Assembly (NCBI RefSeq): GCF_012927115.1
Contig: NZ_JABBFY010000001.1
Coordinates: 2,666,001 to 2,730,000, forward strand
Source of the DNA: Sphingomonas sp. G-3-2-10
GTDB lineage: Bacteria > Pseudomonadota > Alphaproteobacteria > Sphingomonadales > Sphingomonadaceae
Length of the DNA: 64,000 bases
Direction of reading: 5' to 3'
Made by a program: the position numbers and the translations under genes
In this document: positions 47,837-57,136 of the stretch, piece after piece
How the letters are laid out: each line of letters opens with the position of its first letter
How positions within the stretch are numbered: the stretch's first letter is position 1
The notes under the pieces: generated by a model
Database searches by the model: none
The model's input: the letters and a program-made list of their open reading frames with translations, nothing else
Told to the model about the DNA's origin: nothing

Positions 47837-49225
47837 TTAGTGCGCTGCCTGCGGGCCGCGGACCAGACCGCTGGCTTCGAGCTGGGCGTCGATCTGTGCC
47901 ATCAGCCGGTCGAGGCCTTCCTGCGACTTGGCTTCGGCGCGGGCGACAAGCACGTCCTGCGTGTTCGACGCGCGGAGCAGCCACCAGCCGTCAGCGGTGT
48001 TGACGCGCGCGCCGTCGGTGCGGTTGACGTCGGCGCCTTCGGCGGTGAGCCGGTCGAGCACTTCGTCGATCACCGCGAACTTGCGGCTCTCATCGACCTG
48101 GAAGCGCATTTCGGGCGTGTTGACCATCGCCGGCATCTCATCCTTGAGCTGGGTCAGCGACTTGCCGATGACATGAACCGCCTGGATCAGCCGGACCGCG
48201 GCGTATTGCGCATCGTCGAAGCCGTAATAATCCTGCGCGAAGAAGATGTGGCCGCTCATCTCGCCGGCCAGCGGCGCGCCGGTTTCCTTCATCTTGGTCT
48301 TGATCAGGCTGTGGCCCGTCTTCCACATCAAGGGCTGGCCACCCAGCTCGGCGATTCGGTCGTACAGCGCCTGTGACGCTTTCACGTCGGCGATGATCGT
48401 CGCGCCGGGATCCACCCGCAGCACAGGTTCAGCCAGAATGGAGAGAAGCTGATCGCCCCAGATCACGCGGCCCTTCCCGTCGATCGCGCCAATCCGGTCG
48501 CCATCGCCATCGAAAGCCAGTCCGAAATCGAGCTGCTTTTCCGCGACGAGTTTCTTGAGATCGGCGAGGTTCTTTTCCTCGGTAGGATCGGGATGATGGT
48601 TGGGAAAATTGCCGTCGACATCGGTGAAGAGCGTGTGATGCTCACCCGGCAGCAGCTTCACGAGCTTCTCGATCACCGGGCCGGCGGCGCCATTGCCCGT
48701 ATCCCATCCGACGCGATAGGCGCCGCCGGCATAGCCCGCCATGAGCCGGCCGACATAATCGTCCTCGATCTCGTAGTCGGTGACCGCACCCGGCGCCTCG
48801 GCCAGATCCCAGTCGCCATTTTCGGCCATGTGGCCCAGCTTCTGGATATCCTCGCCAAAAAACGGAAGATGCTGGAACACCATCTTGAAGCCGTTGTAAT
48901 TGCCGGGATTATGGCTGCCGGTTATCTGAATGCCGCCATCCACTTCTAGCGTGGCCTCGGCATAATAGAGCATCGGCGTGGGCCCCATGCCGGTTCGGAC
49001 CACGTCGCAGCCGCTGGTGGTGAGGCCTTCGATCAGCGCCGCTTCGAGGATCGGCGAGGAGACGCGGCCGTCGCGGCCGACGGCGACGCGGTGCCCGCCC
49101 GCGCGGCGCAGCAGGGTGGCGAAACCGCGACCGATCGCGCGCGCGTCATCGGGACCCAGCGCTTCGCCCACGATGCCGCGGATGTCATATTCGCGCAGCG
49201 AGGTCGGATCGAACTTGTGGGTCAT
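47837..49225 (-). CDS. Phosphomannomutase/phosphoglucomutase (AlgC/ManB-type)
   Basis: 462 aa. The active-site phosphoserine loop TGSHNPGNYNG lies near residue 105, the Mg-binding DGDGDRIG near 242, and the sugar-binding GEMSGHIFF near 325; a phosphate-binding RASNTQDVL loop is near the C terminus. It interconverts hexose 1- and 6-phosphates for surface polysaccharide synthesis. No polysaccharide cluster is adjacent. Confidence 0.95.
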   Translation of the reverse strand: MTHKFDPTSLREYDIRGIVGEALGPDDARAIGRGFATLLRRAGGHRVAVGRDGRVSSPILEAALIEGLTTSGCDVVRTGMGPTPMLYYAEATLEVDGGIQITGSHNPGNYNGFKMVFQHLPFFGEDIQKLGHMAENGDWDLAEAPGAVTDYEIEDDYVGRLMAGYAGGAYRVGWDTGNGAAGPVIEKLVKLLPGEHHTLFTDVDGNFPNHHPDPTEEKNLADLKKLVAEKQLDFGLAFDGDGDRIGAIDGKGRVIWGDQLLSILAEPVLRVDPGATIIADVKASQALYDRIAELGGQPLMWKTGHSLIKTKMKETGAPLAGEMSGHIFFAQDYYGFDDAQYAAVRLIQAVHVIGKSLTQLKDEMPAMVNTPEMRFQVDESRKFAVIDEVLDRLTAEGADVNRTDGARVNTADGWWLLRASNTQDVLVARAEAKSQEGLDRLMAQIDAQLEASGLVRGPQAAH

Positions 49226-49346
49226 GAAGCCTCCGGGAGAAAGGGTTGCGCCCTAATCCCCCAGCGGGCGGGAAAGTTCAATCGTTGCGGCGCAGCAATA
49301 TGGCGGTTCGCCCTCGATCCTCTCCGCCGGGGAGCGGATCAAGGGA

Positions 49347-49628
49347 TCACCCCTTCAATAGCGTGTCGCGGGCGGCGTTGAGCTGGCGGGTCAGTTCTTC
49401 CGAGCCGCCCTTGTCGGGATGGACCAGTGAGACGAGGCGGCGATGCGCTTCGCGGACCTGTTTTTCGCCCGCCGACGCATCGATGCCAAGCAAGGCGCGC
49501 GCTTTCGCTTCGGCTTCACCCATCGGCGGCGCGGGCGGCGGGATCGGCGTGCCGGGCAAGCGACCCGATCCGTGCCAGGTGCGCCACGCGAACCAGACGA
49601 TCGCGACGGCAATGACGATCTTCCACAT
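49347..49628 (-). CDS. Membrane-anchored J-domain protein
   Basis: 93 aa. An N-terminal membrane helix (VIAVAIVWFAWRTW) is followed by a J domain with the HPD motif (RRLVSLVHPDKGG) that stimulates DnaK. Its start overlaps the mipZ stop by one base (TGATG), so the two are co-translated. Similar small membrane J proteins (DjlC/TIM14-like) occur in Alphaproteobacteria. Confidence 0.85.
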   Translation of the reverse strand: MWKIVIAVAIVWFAWRTWHGSGRLPGTPIPPPAPPMGEAEAKARALLGIDASAGEKQVREAHRRLVSLVHPDKGGSEELTRQLNAARDTLLKG

Positions 49629-50422
49629 CAGGCGAACAGCGGCAGTGCCGGCTCCGGAAGCGCGAGGCCGGCCATCATCTCGCGCAATTCCTGGCGCGCC
49701 GCGACATGGCTGAGCACCATGCCCCCGAACTCGCCCGAATCGAGCATGGTCAGCCCTTGCGGGAACAGCTCGCGATAGATCACGCGTTCGGACAGGCCCG
49801 AGATCACGCGGAAGCCGACGCGCTTGGAAAGCTGGTCGATCGCTTCCGACACGCGCTTCATGTTGCGCGCCTCGATATGCTGGGTGCGGTTGCGCAGCAC
49901 GACCCAGTCGATCGTCTCGCCGTCCGATTTGGCGCGGCGCTTGCGCGATTCCCAGATCATCTCCGAATAGAAGCTGGGCTTCGATACGCGGAAGGTTTCG
50001 GGATCGACCTGCCCGATCAGATCGAAATCGACGAAGCTGTCGTTCATCGGCGTGACGAGCGTGTCGGCGTTGGTGACGGCGATGCGCGCGAACTTGTCGT
50101 CGCGGCCCGGCGTGTCGATCACGAGGAAGTCGGTTTCGTAGCTCAGCTCGTCGAGCGCCTTCGAAAAGAACTCCATCGACTCGCCGTCATGCGTTTCATA
50201 GCGCGGCATCGGCAGGCTGCGGCCCGAGCGGCGCATCGTCTCGGTGCGATTGTCGAGATAGCGACCCATTGTGCGCTGGCGATGGTCGAGATCGAAACAG
50301 GCGACGCGATGCCCCTTGGCCGCCAGCGCGATCGCGGTGTGCACCGCGGTCGTCGACTTGCCGGTCCCGCCCTTTTCATTGGCGAACACGATCACGTGCA
50401 GCCGGTTCGCTCCGTCGGACAA
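49628..50422 (-). CDS. mipZ: MipZ-type ParA/MinD ATPase (division-site positioning)
   Basis: About 264 aa from TTG 50422, the best in-frame start before the conserved RLHVIVFANEKGG; an AAAGGA box lies upstream though a little far. The deviant Walker A KGGTGKST, the MipZ-typical DLDHRQRTMGRYLDNR and the Walker B FLVIDTPGRDD are present. In Caulobacter MipZ binds ParB at the origins and inhibits FtsZ. Coupled to the J-domain gene. Confidence 0.88.
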   Translation of the reverse strand: MSDGANRLHVIVFANEKGGTGKSTTAVHTAIALAAKGHRVACFDLDHRQRTMGRYLDNRTETMRRSGRSLPMPRYETHDGESMEFFSKALDELSYETDFLVIDTPGRDDKFARIAVTNADTLVTPMNDSFVDFDLIGQVDPETFRVSKPSFYSEMIWESRKRRAKSDGETIDWVVLRNRTQHIEARNMKRVSEAIDQLSKRVGFRVISGLSERVIYRELFPQGLTMLDSGEFGGMVLSHVAARQELREMMAGLALPEPALPLFA

Positions 50423-50502
50423 CCCAATACATCCTTTGTTGATCGCCCGGCCCCTCCCCCATAGAAGGCCGCCCCTCACACCCTTATCGAAAGTGTTAAC
50501 GC

Positions 50503-51351
50503 GTGCAAACCGTCCGTCAGCTTGCCGATCTCCGTGAGGCGATTGCAGCCTATCGCAAGGCAGGGGAGCGCGTGGCGCTGGTGCCCACGATGGGCGCGCT
50601 GCACGCCGGGCATATGGCGCTGGTCGAAGCCGCGAAGCGCGCGGCGGACCGCGTGGTCGTGTCGATCTTCGTCAATCCGAAGCAGTTCGGGCCGAACGAG
50701 GATTTCTCGCAATATCCGCGCAAGGAGCTGGCCGACTCGACAATGCTGAGCAAGGCGGGCGTAGACCTGCTGTGGCTGCCACCCGTCGAAGTGATGTACC
50801 CCGAAGGCTTCGCGACCAACGTATCGGTCTCCGGCGTCAGCGAAACGCTCGACGGCGCGGCCCGGCCGGGACATTTCGATGGCGTGGCGACCGTGGTGTC
50901 GAAACTGTTCAACCAGGTGCGGCCCGATACCGCTTTGTTCGGCGAGAAGGATTTCCAGCAGCTGGCGGTCGTGCGGCGGATGGCATCGGACCTCGACATG
51001 GGGATCGACGTGGTCGGCGTGGTGACCCAGCGCGACGATGACGGCCTCGCCCTCTCGTCGCGCAACGCCTATCTGATGCCCGAGGACCGGGCCCGCGCCG
51101 TGGCCCTGCCTCGCGCGCTGGGCGCCGCGGCGCGGACGATCGAGGATGGCGGCGATGCGCAGGCGGCGCTGGCGCAGGCGCGCGACGCGCTGGCCGCGGC
51201 GGGCTTTGCGGTGGATTATGTCGAACTGGTCGATGCGGAGACTCTGGGCGCTCCGGAGAAGGACCGGCCGGGGCGGCTGCTGGCCGCGGCGCGAATCGGC
51301 ACGACGCGGCTCATCGACAATATAGCGGTCAATCTGAATAAATACGGTTAA
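50503..51351 (+). CDS. panC: Pantothenate synthetase
   Basis: 282 aa from GTG 50503. The nucleotidyltransferase HIGH-like motif is PTMGALHAGH, pantoate-binding residues are in FVNPKQFGPNEDF, and the KMSKS-equivalent is LALSSRNAYL. It joins pantoate and beta-alanine using ATP in coenzyme A synthesis. Divergent from mipZ. Confidence 0.97.
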   Translation: MQTVRQLADLREAIAAYRKAGERVALVPTMGALHAGHMALVEAAKRAADRVVVSIFVNPKQFGPNEDFSQYPRKELADSTMLSKAGVDLLWLPPVEVMYPEGFATNVSVSGVSETLDGAARPGHFDGVATVVSKLFNQVRPDTALFGEKDFQQLAVVRRMASDLDMGIDVVGVVTQRDDDGLALSSRNAYLMPEDRARAVALPRALGAAARTIEDGGDAQAALAQARDALAAAGFAVDYVELVDAETLGAPEKDRPGRLLAAARIGTTRLIDNIAVNLNKYG

Positions 51352-51423
51352 CGCCGTTAACCATTTATTCCGATTTGTGCAGCCAATGTCCCCATACCAC
51401 GAGGGTGGAAAAGGGGTAGTGAC

Positions 51424-51720
51424 ATGGGCAGCAGCCTGAAGAGCGCACAGTTCCTGATCGAGAGCCGCCGCCGCGATGCGGCGCGAGGCGACACCAATGC
51501 CTGCTACGATCTGGGCATCGTTTATTCGAGCGGTTCGGAAGGGGTCGATATCGACCTGATCGAAGCGCATAAATGGTTCAACATCGCCGCCATGTCGGGC
51601 AGCGAGCGCGCCAAGGATTGCCGCGCCGAGATCAGCGAAGACATGACCGCTCGCGAGATCCTGGCCGCGCAAAAGGCCGCCCGCGACTGGCTGATGATGA
51701 CGCAGCGCCGCGCGGCGTAA
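51424..51720 (+). CDS. Small Sel1-repeat-like protein
   Basis: 98 aa. One Sel1/TPR-like unit is visible: ACYDLGIVYSSGSEGVDIDLIEAHKWFNIAAMSGSERA. Such single-repeat proteins are frequent in sphingomonads and of unknown function. GGAAAAGGGG lies just before ATG 51424. Confidence 0.8.
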   Translation: MGSSLKSAQFLIESRRRDAARGDTNACYDLGIVYSSGSEGVDIDLIEAHKWFNIAAMSGSERAKDCRAEISEDMTAREILAAQKAARDWLMMTQRRAA

Positions 51721-51780
51721 CCCGGGTTCGACTTGCCCGCGGCATGCGGTTAGCCTCTCGCCCGACAAGGGGAGAGGACC

Positions 51781-52173
51781 ATGCCACTGACAATCACCGG
51801 CTTCACCGCCGCTGCGCTCGCGATCCTGCTCGTGCTGCTTGCGCTCGACACGATCCGCAACCGCTTCCGGACGCGCCTGTCCTTCGGCCTGGGCGACGAC
51901 GCCGGCCTGACCTCGGCAAGCCGCGCGCACGGCAATCTGGCCGAGAATGCCCCGATCGCGCTGATCCTGATTGGGTTGCTCGAATATGGCGGCGCCAATC
52001 ACCAGATCCTGACCTGGACCGCAGCGGCTTTCGTCGCCGCACGGCTGCTCCATGCGATCGGGCTCTACCTTCCCTCGAAAGGTCCGCCACCCTTGCCCCG
52101 TGCGCTTGGCGTGATCGCGACACTGGTCATCCAGCTTGGGCTGGCGGGGTGGCTGCTGGCGCGGTTGCTGTAG
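51781..52173 (+). CDS. MAPEG family membrane protein
   Basis: 130 aa with four helices. The MAPEG signature AHGNLAENAPIALILIGLLE (compare ANxxEN) is clear near residue 50, with RLLHAIGLY after it. The family includes glutathione transferases and eicosanoid enzymes; bacterial members are mostly uncharacterised. Confidence 0.9.
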   Translation: MPLTITGFTAAALAILLVLLALDTIRNRFRTRLSFGLGDDAGLTSASRAHGNLAENAPIALILIGLLEYGGANHQILTWTAAAFVAARLLHAIGLYLPSKGPPPLPRALGVIATLVIQLGLAGWLLARLL

Positions 52174-52236
52174 CGCGCCCGAGCCTGACCACGACCGTCA
52201 CCCGGGCCTTGTGCCCGGGTGACGGGGTGGTTTGGT

Positions 52237-54798
52237 TCAGGCGTCGGCCTTCTTCGCCGCCGGTTTCTTCGCAGCGGCCTTCTTTGCCGGAGCCTTTTTG
52301 GCAGCCGCTTTCTTCGGTGCGGCTTTCTTCTTGCCCTTGCCCTTGGCCGGACCTGCCGCGGCGCGGGCGTCGATCAGCTGGGCGGCTTCTTCCAGCGTCA
52401 GCGCGTCCTTCTCGATCGACTTGGGCAAAGTCGCGTTGGTCTCGCCATCGGTGACGTACGCGCCGTAGCGGCCGTCCATCAGCTTGATTTCGGCTTCGGT
52501 GCGCGGATGCTTGCCGAGGATCTTGAGCGGCTCGCGGGCGGCGCCGCGCGCCGGACGCCCGCCGCCGGCCGCCGCTTCGGCCAGCTTGACCACCGCAGCG
52601 TTCATGCCGGTTTCGAACACTTCCATCGTCGACTGAAGCCGGGCGTACTTGCCGTCATGCGCCAGATACGGGCCGTAGCGGCCGATCGAGGCGGTGATGG
52701 GGTTGCCGCTCTCCGGGTGATTGCCGATGGTGCGCGGGAGCTTGAGCAGCTTCAGCGCCATCTCCAGATCGAGTTCGACATCCTTGGGGATCGACGAACG
52801 CGCGGCTTCCTTGCCTTCGCCAAGCTGGATGTACGGACCGAAACGGCCTGACTTGCGCTCGACATTCAGGCCGGTCTCCGGGTCCTGACCCAGCACTTCC
52901 GGTCCGCTGTCGCCGCCATCCGCGCCGCCGGGCTGGCCGAAGCGGCGCGTGAACTTGCACTCGGGATAGTTGGAGCAAGCGACGAACGCGCCGAACTTGC
53001 CGCCGCGCAACGCCAGCTTGCCCTCGCCGCAATTGGGGCACAGGCGCGGGTCGCTGCCGTCTTCCTTGGGCGGGAAGAGATAAGGTTCGAGGAACTGGTC
53101 GAGCGCGGCGGTGACCTCGCTCGGCTTCTGTTCCATCACCTCGGTCGTGCGCGGCTTGAAGTCCTTCCAGAAGCTGTCGAGCACCGCCTGCCATTCGGCG
53201 CGGCCGCCCGACACGTCGTCGAGTTCCTCTTCCAGCTCGGCGGTGAAATCATAGCCGACATATTTCTCGAAGAAGCGTTCGAGGAAGGCCGTGACCAGCC
53301 GCCCGCTCTCTTCGGCGAAGAAGCGGTTCTTCTCGACGCGGACGTAAGCGCGATCCTTCAGCGTCTGGATGATCGAGGCATAGGTCGAAGGCCGGCCGAT
53401 CCCGAGTTCCTCAAGACGCTTGACCAGCGAGGCTTCGGAGAAGCGCGGCGGCGGCTGGGTGAAATGCTGCTCGGCATTCACAGCCTTCTTGGCCGGGGTG
53501 TCACCCGACGACATCCTGGGCAGGCGGCGCGATTCCTCGTCGCCTTCATCGTCGCGGCCCTCCTCGTAGAGCGCGAGATAGCCGGGGAAGAGCACGACCT
53601 GCCCGGTGGCGCGCAGGCCGTGCTGACCGGTGGCGTCCTCCAGATCGATCGTGGTGCGCTCCATCCGCGCGCTCGCCATCTGGCTGGCCAGAGCGCGCTT
53701 CCAGATCAGGTCGTAGAGCCGCGCATGATCGCCGCCGCCGGCCTTGTCCTTGCTGAAATCGGTCGGACGGATCGCTTCGTGCGCTTCCTGCGCGTTCTTC
53801 GCCTTGGCGGTATAGACGCGCGGCTTTTCAGGGACATAGTGACCGTCATAGCGGTTCACCACCGCACGGCGCGCTTCCTGGATGGCATCGCCGTCCATCG
53901 TCACGCCGTCGGTCCGCATATAGGTGATCGCGCCATCTTCGTACAAACCTTGGGCGATACGCATCGTATGGCTGGCCGAGAAGCCGAGCTTGCGCGCGGC
54001 TTCCTGTTGCAGGGTCGAGGTGGTGAAGGGCGGCGGCGGGTTGCGCATCGCCGGCTTGGTCTCGACATTGACCACCGAGAAACGGCCTTCCTCGACCGAC
54101 TTCTTCGCGGCTTCGGCGGTCTTGCCATCGCCGATCGACAGGCGGTCGAGCTTGTCACCTTTCCACTTGACCAGACGGGTCAGGAAGCCGGTGCCGTCCT
54201 GCTCCATATCGGCGGTGACCGACCAATATTCCTGGGGTTTGAAAACTTCGATCTCGCGCTCGCGCTGGACGATGATGCGCAGCGCGACCGATTGGACGCG
54301 GCCGGCCGACTTGGCGCCCGGCAGTTTGCGCCACAGCACCGGCGAGAGGGTGAAGCCCACGAGATAATCGAGCGCGCGGCGGGCACGATAGGCGTCGATC
54401 AGGTCGGTATCGAGCTCGCGCGGGTTCTTCATCGCTTCGAGGATCGCTGGCTTGGTGATCGCGTTGAAGGTGACGCGCTCGACTTCCTTGGGCAGCGCCT
54501 TCTTGTTGCGCAGCACTTCCTGCACATGCCACGAAATCGCCTCGCCTTCGCGATCAGGGTCGGTCGCGAGGATCAGACGGTCGGCCTTCTTGGCTTCGTC
54601 GGTGATCGCCTTGAGCTGCTTCGCCTTGTCGGCATAGGCTTCCCATTCCATCGAGAAGCCTTCGTCCGGGTTCACCGAACCATCGCGCGGCGGCAGATCG
54701 CGGACGTGACCGTAGGACGCGAGGACGTGATAGTCCTTGCCCAGATATTTCTCGATGGTCTTCGCCTTGGCGGGCGATTCGACGATGACAAGCTGCAT
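52237..54798 (-). CDS. topA: DNA topoisomerase I
   Basis: 853 aa from ATG 54798. Toprim domain (VIVESPAKAKTIEKYLG, then DPDREGEAI), active-site tyrosine in GAITYMRTDG, and one Cys4 zinc finger (CPNCGEGKLALRGGKFGAFVAC) followed by further topoisomerase C-terminal repeats. The last ~40 residues are a Lys/Ala/Pro tail of AAKKAPAKK-type repeats like histone H1, known to bind DNA. It relaxes negative supercoils. Confidence 0.98.
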   Translation of the reverse strand: MQLVIVESPAKAKTIEKYLGKDYHVLASYGHVRDLPPRDGSVNPDEGFSMEWEAYADKAKQLKAITDEAKKADRLILATDPDREGEAISWHVQEVLRNKKALPKEVERVTFNAITKPAILEAMKNPRELDTDLIDAYRARRALDYLVGFTLSPVLWRKLPGAKSAGRVQSVALRIIVQREREIEVFKPQEYWSVTADMEQDGTGFLTRLVKWKGDKLDRLSIGDGKTAEAAKKSVEEGRFSVVNVETKPAMRNPPPPFTTSTLQQEAARKLGFSASHTMRIAQGLYEDGAITYMRTDGVTMDGDAIQEARRAVVNRYDGHYVPEKPRVYTAKAKNAQEAHEAIRPTDFSKDKAGGGDHARLYDLIWKRALASQMASARMERTTIDLEDATGQHGLRATGQVVLFPGYLALYEEGRDDEGDEESRRLPRMSSGDTPAKKAVNAEQHFTQPPPRFSEASLVKRLEELGIGRPSTYASIIQTLKDRAYVRVEKNRFFAEESGRLVTAFLERFFEKYVGYDFTAELEEELDDVSGGRAEWQAVLDSFWKDFKPRTTEVMEQKPSEVTAALDQFLEPYLFPPKEDGSDPRLCPNCGEGKLALRGGKFGAFVACSNYPECKFTRRFGQPGGADGGDSGPEVLGQDPETGLNVERKSGRFGPYIQLGEGKEAARSSIPKDVELDLEMALKLLKLPRTIGNHPESGNPITASIGRYGPYLAHDGKYARLQSTMEVFETGMNAAVVKLAEAAAGGGRPARGAAREPLKILGKHPRTEAEIKLMDGRYGAYVTDGETNATLPKSIEKDALTLEEAAQLIDARAAAGPAKGKGKKKAAPKKAAAKKAPAKKAAAKKPAAKKADA

Positions 54799-54925
54799 GG
54801 GGTGTAGGAATTTCCTTACGTGTACGCGTGTAAGGTGGGGAAGCTCGCGCCGCTCAGTCAAGCGGTTGGTGATGAAACCAGTGCGGGCTTCACGCGTATC
54901 CGCCGGGAAGATTGATCGGAGCGCC

Positions 54926-56458
54926 ATGCAAGCCGGACTGCCCAGCGACGAAACCGGCCCGAAGCGGCGCTTCCCGCGCCTGATCCTGTGGATCCTCGGC
55001 CTGGTCGCGATTGCCGCGGCAGGCGGGATCGTTGCGATCATCCTTTCGCGCAATACCGATGTGCCGCCGCCCGCGCGGCTGGCCGATCCGGTCAACATCC
55101 CGAAGCATGAATCGACCATCGCGGTGCCGCTCGATCTGGACAGCGCATTGCTGCTGCGCGAACTCGAACGGGCGATCCCGCGCACCCTGTGGTCGATCAA
55201 CAAGCATGTCGACAAATGCGTGCCGGCGCAGCGGGTGCGGCTGTTCAAGAAGAATCTGAAGGTCACGCCCTCGCTCGGCTGCGACGTGATCGGCACTGTC
55301 ACGCGCGGCGCGATCCGGCTGCGCGGACAGGGCGAGGATATCATTGCCGATGTGCCGATCCGCGCACAGGTGGCGGCGCGCCATGTCGGCGGCTTCCTGA
55401 AGGGCGAGACGGCGACCGGATCGGCGATGGTCCATGCGCGAATCCGCGTCAGCCTGTCGAAGGACTGGACGCCGGGGGCGACCGTCAGGCTGAACTATGG
55501 CTGGACCAGCCCGCCCGGCATCGATTTTCTCGGCCAGCGGATCACCTTTACCGACAAGGTGGACGAGAAGCTCGCCCCGATCGTCCGCGAGCTGGAGCGC
55601 ACCCTGCCGCGCGAGATCGCGAAGCTGAACGTCCGCGCGAGGGTGGCCGATGCGTGGCGGCAAAGCTTCACTTCGCTGGAGCTGAACCGCGAAAATCCCC
55701 CGGTATGGATGCGGATCACGCCGCAGCGGCTGAGCTATGGCGGGTACAGCCTGTCGGGCGGCAAGCTGCGCCTGCGGTTGGGCCTGACCGCGCTGACCGA
55801 AACTTTTGTCGGGCCGAAACCCGCCGATCCGAGCCCAACTCCGCTGCCGCCGCTGGTGCGCGAAGCACCGGGCGAGCGGTTGCGCTTCTTCATCCCGGTG
55901 ATCGCCGATTATGCCCAGCTGGAACCCGTGATCCTGCGTGCGCTGACCAAGCGATCGCAGCGGCCCTTCAACCTGCCCGGTATCGGCGCGGTGACGGGGC
56001 GGTTCGACAATGTCGTGGTCTATGGCACCGAGGGCGGGCGGATCGCGGTGGGGCTGACGCTGGCGGCGCGGCCCGCCAGCGGCGGCGGGGAAACGCGCGG
56101 GATCGTGTGGGTCACCGCAAAGCCGGTGAACGCGCCAGGATCGATGCGCGTGGCGTTCGAGGACATGCGGGTGAACGGCAATACCGACGGGATCGGCGGC
56201 GATATCCTCGTCCAGCTGGCGCGGAACCCGCAGGTGGCGGACGAGATCGCCGCATCGCTGACCCAGAATTTTGCGCGCGATTTCGAGAAATTGCTGGGCA
56301 AGGTGCAACGCGCGATCGTCGAGAAGCGCGCGGGCAATTTCATCATCCGCGCCGAGATCGGCCAAGTGCAGACCGGTTCGCTCTACCCCGCCGGGCAGGG
56401 GCTGTATTTGCCCCTATGGGCGGAGGGCAAGGCGCGGGTGGAGTATCGGCCGCGTTGA
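54926..56458 (+). CDS. DUF4403 family protein
   Basis: 510 aa from ATG 54926 (CGGAG upstream). A membrane anchor (LILWILGLVAIAAAGGIVAIIL) follows a short basic N terminus; the rest is a beta-rich periplasmic region fitting DUF4403 (tandem lipid-binding TULIP-like domains). Role unknown; envelope lipid handling is possible. Confidence 0.8.
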   Translation: MQAGLPSDETGPKRRFPRLILWILGLVAIAAAGGIVAIILSRNTDVPPPARLADPVNIPKHESTIAVPLDLDSALLLRELERAIPRTLWSINKHVDKCVPAQRVRLFKKNLKVTPSLGCDVIGTVTRGAIRLRGQGEDIIADVPIRAQVAARHVGGFLKGETATGSAMVHARIRVSLSKDWTPGATVRLNYGWTSPPGIDFLGQRITFTDKVDEKLAPIVRELERTLPREIAKLNVRARVADAWRQSFTSLELNRENPPVWMRITPQRLSYGGYSLSGGKLRLRLGLTALTETFVGPKPADPSPTPLPPLVREAPGERLRFFIPVIADYAQLEPVILRALTKRSQRPFNLPGIGAVTGRFDNVVVYGTEGGRIAVGLTLAARPASGGGETRGIVWVTAKPVNAPGSMRVAFEDMRVNGNTDGIGGDILVQLARNPQVADEIAASLTQNFARDFEKLLGKVQRAIVEKRAGNFIIRAEIGQVQTGSLYPAGQGLYLPLWAEGKARVEYRPR

Positions 56459-56461
56459 GGC

Positions 56462-57127
56462 TCAGGCGAAAATCTCCGAGAGCCTCGGATCCCCGCGGCG
56501 GATCAGCCGATATACCGCGACCGATGCGTACCACGCGACCACGCTGCCGCCGCATCCGAGCAGGTTGGACACCAGAGACACCGCCGGCGCGGGCGGCATG
56601 CCCTCGGGATAGAGATACCAGTTGATCGCAAAGGCAATCGGCATCCAGACGCTCAGCACGGCGAGCGCCAGCATAACCTGGCCGATGCTGTTGCGGGTCG
56701 CGTCCGCGCTCGCGGCCGTCGCGCCGCCAGCCGAATGGCCCTCGGCGATCACATAGGGGACCGCCGCCGACCAGCGCGCATAGAGATACAGGCCGGGAAC
56801 GATTAGCAGCAGCGTGCCGACCCCGATGGCGATGCCGATCCCGATCACCAGCAGGACGAAGCCGCCGCCACGGCGGACCGCCCGATCCGTGTCGATCAGC
56901 CCTTCCCCGCGCAGCAGGAATTCGGTCAGCAGGAATTGCACGAAGAACCAGGCGACGATCAAGGCAATGCCGATGCCTGCGGTCGCCAGGCCCGGCGTCG
57001 CGAACAGTTCGAGCCAGACCGACGGCACCATCATCACGAGCAAGGCGAGCAGGCCGGGCAGCGGATATGCCGCGGCGAGCCGCATGGTTTCCCGCAATAT
57101 CCCCGATGCGGACAGATCGACGTTCAT
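56462..57127 (-). CDS. Multi-pass membrane protein, unknown function
   Basis: 221 aa with about six hydrophobic segments, for example LPGLLALLVMMVPSVWLELF, GIGIALIVAWFFVQFLL and VLLVIGIGIAIGVGTLLLIV, the last ending in PGLYLYARW, typical of glycerophosphoryl-diester-phosphodiesterase-associated/YciC-like proteins. It is 9 bp downstream of dprA and co-oriented. No function assigned. Confidence 0.8.
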   Translation of the reverse strand: MNVDLSASGILRETMRLAAAYPLPGLLALLVMMVPSVWLELFATPGLATAGIGIALIVAWFFVQFLLTEFLLRGEGLIDTDRAVRRGGGFVLLVIGIGIAIGVGTLLLIVPGLYLYARWSAAVPYVIAEGHSAGGATAASADATRNSIGQVMLALAVLSVWMPIAFAINWYLYPEGMPPAPAVSLVSNLLGCGGSVVAWYASVAVYRLIRRGDPRLSEIFA

Positions 57128-57136
57128 TCCCTGTTC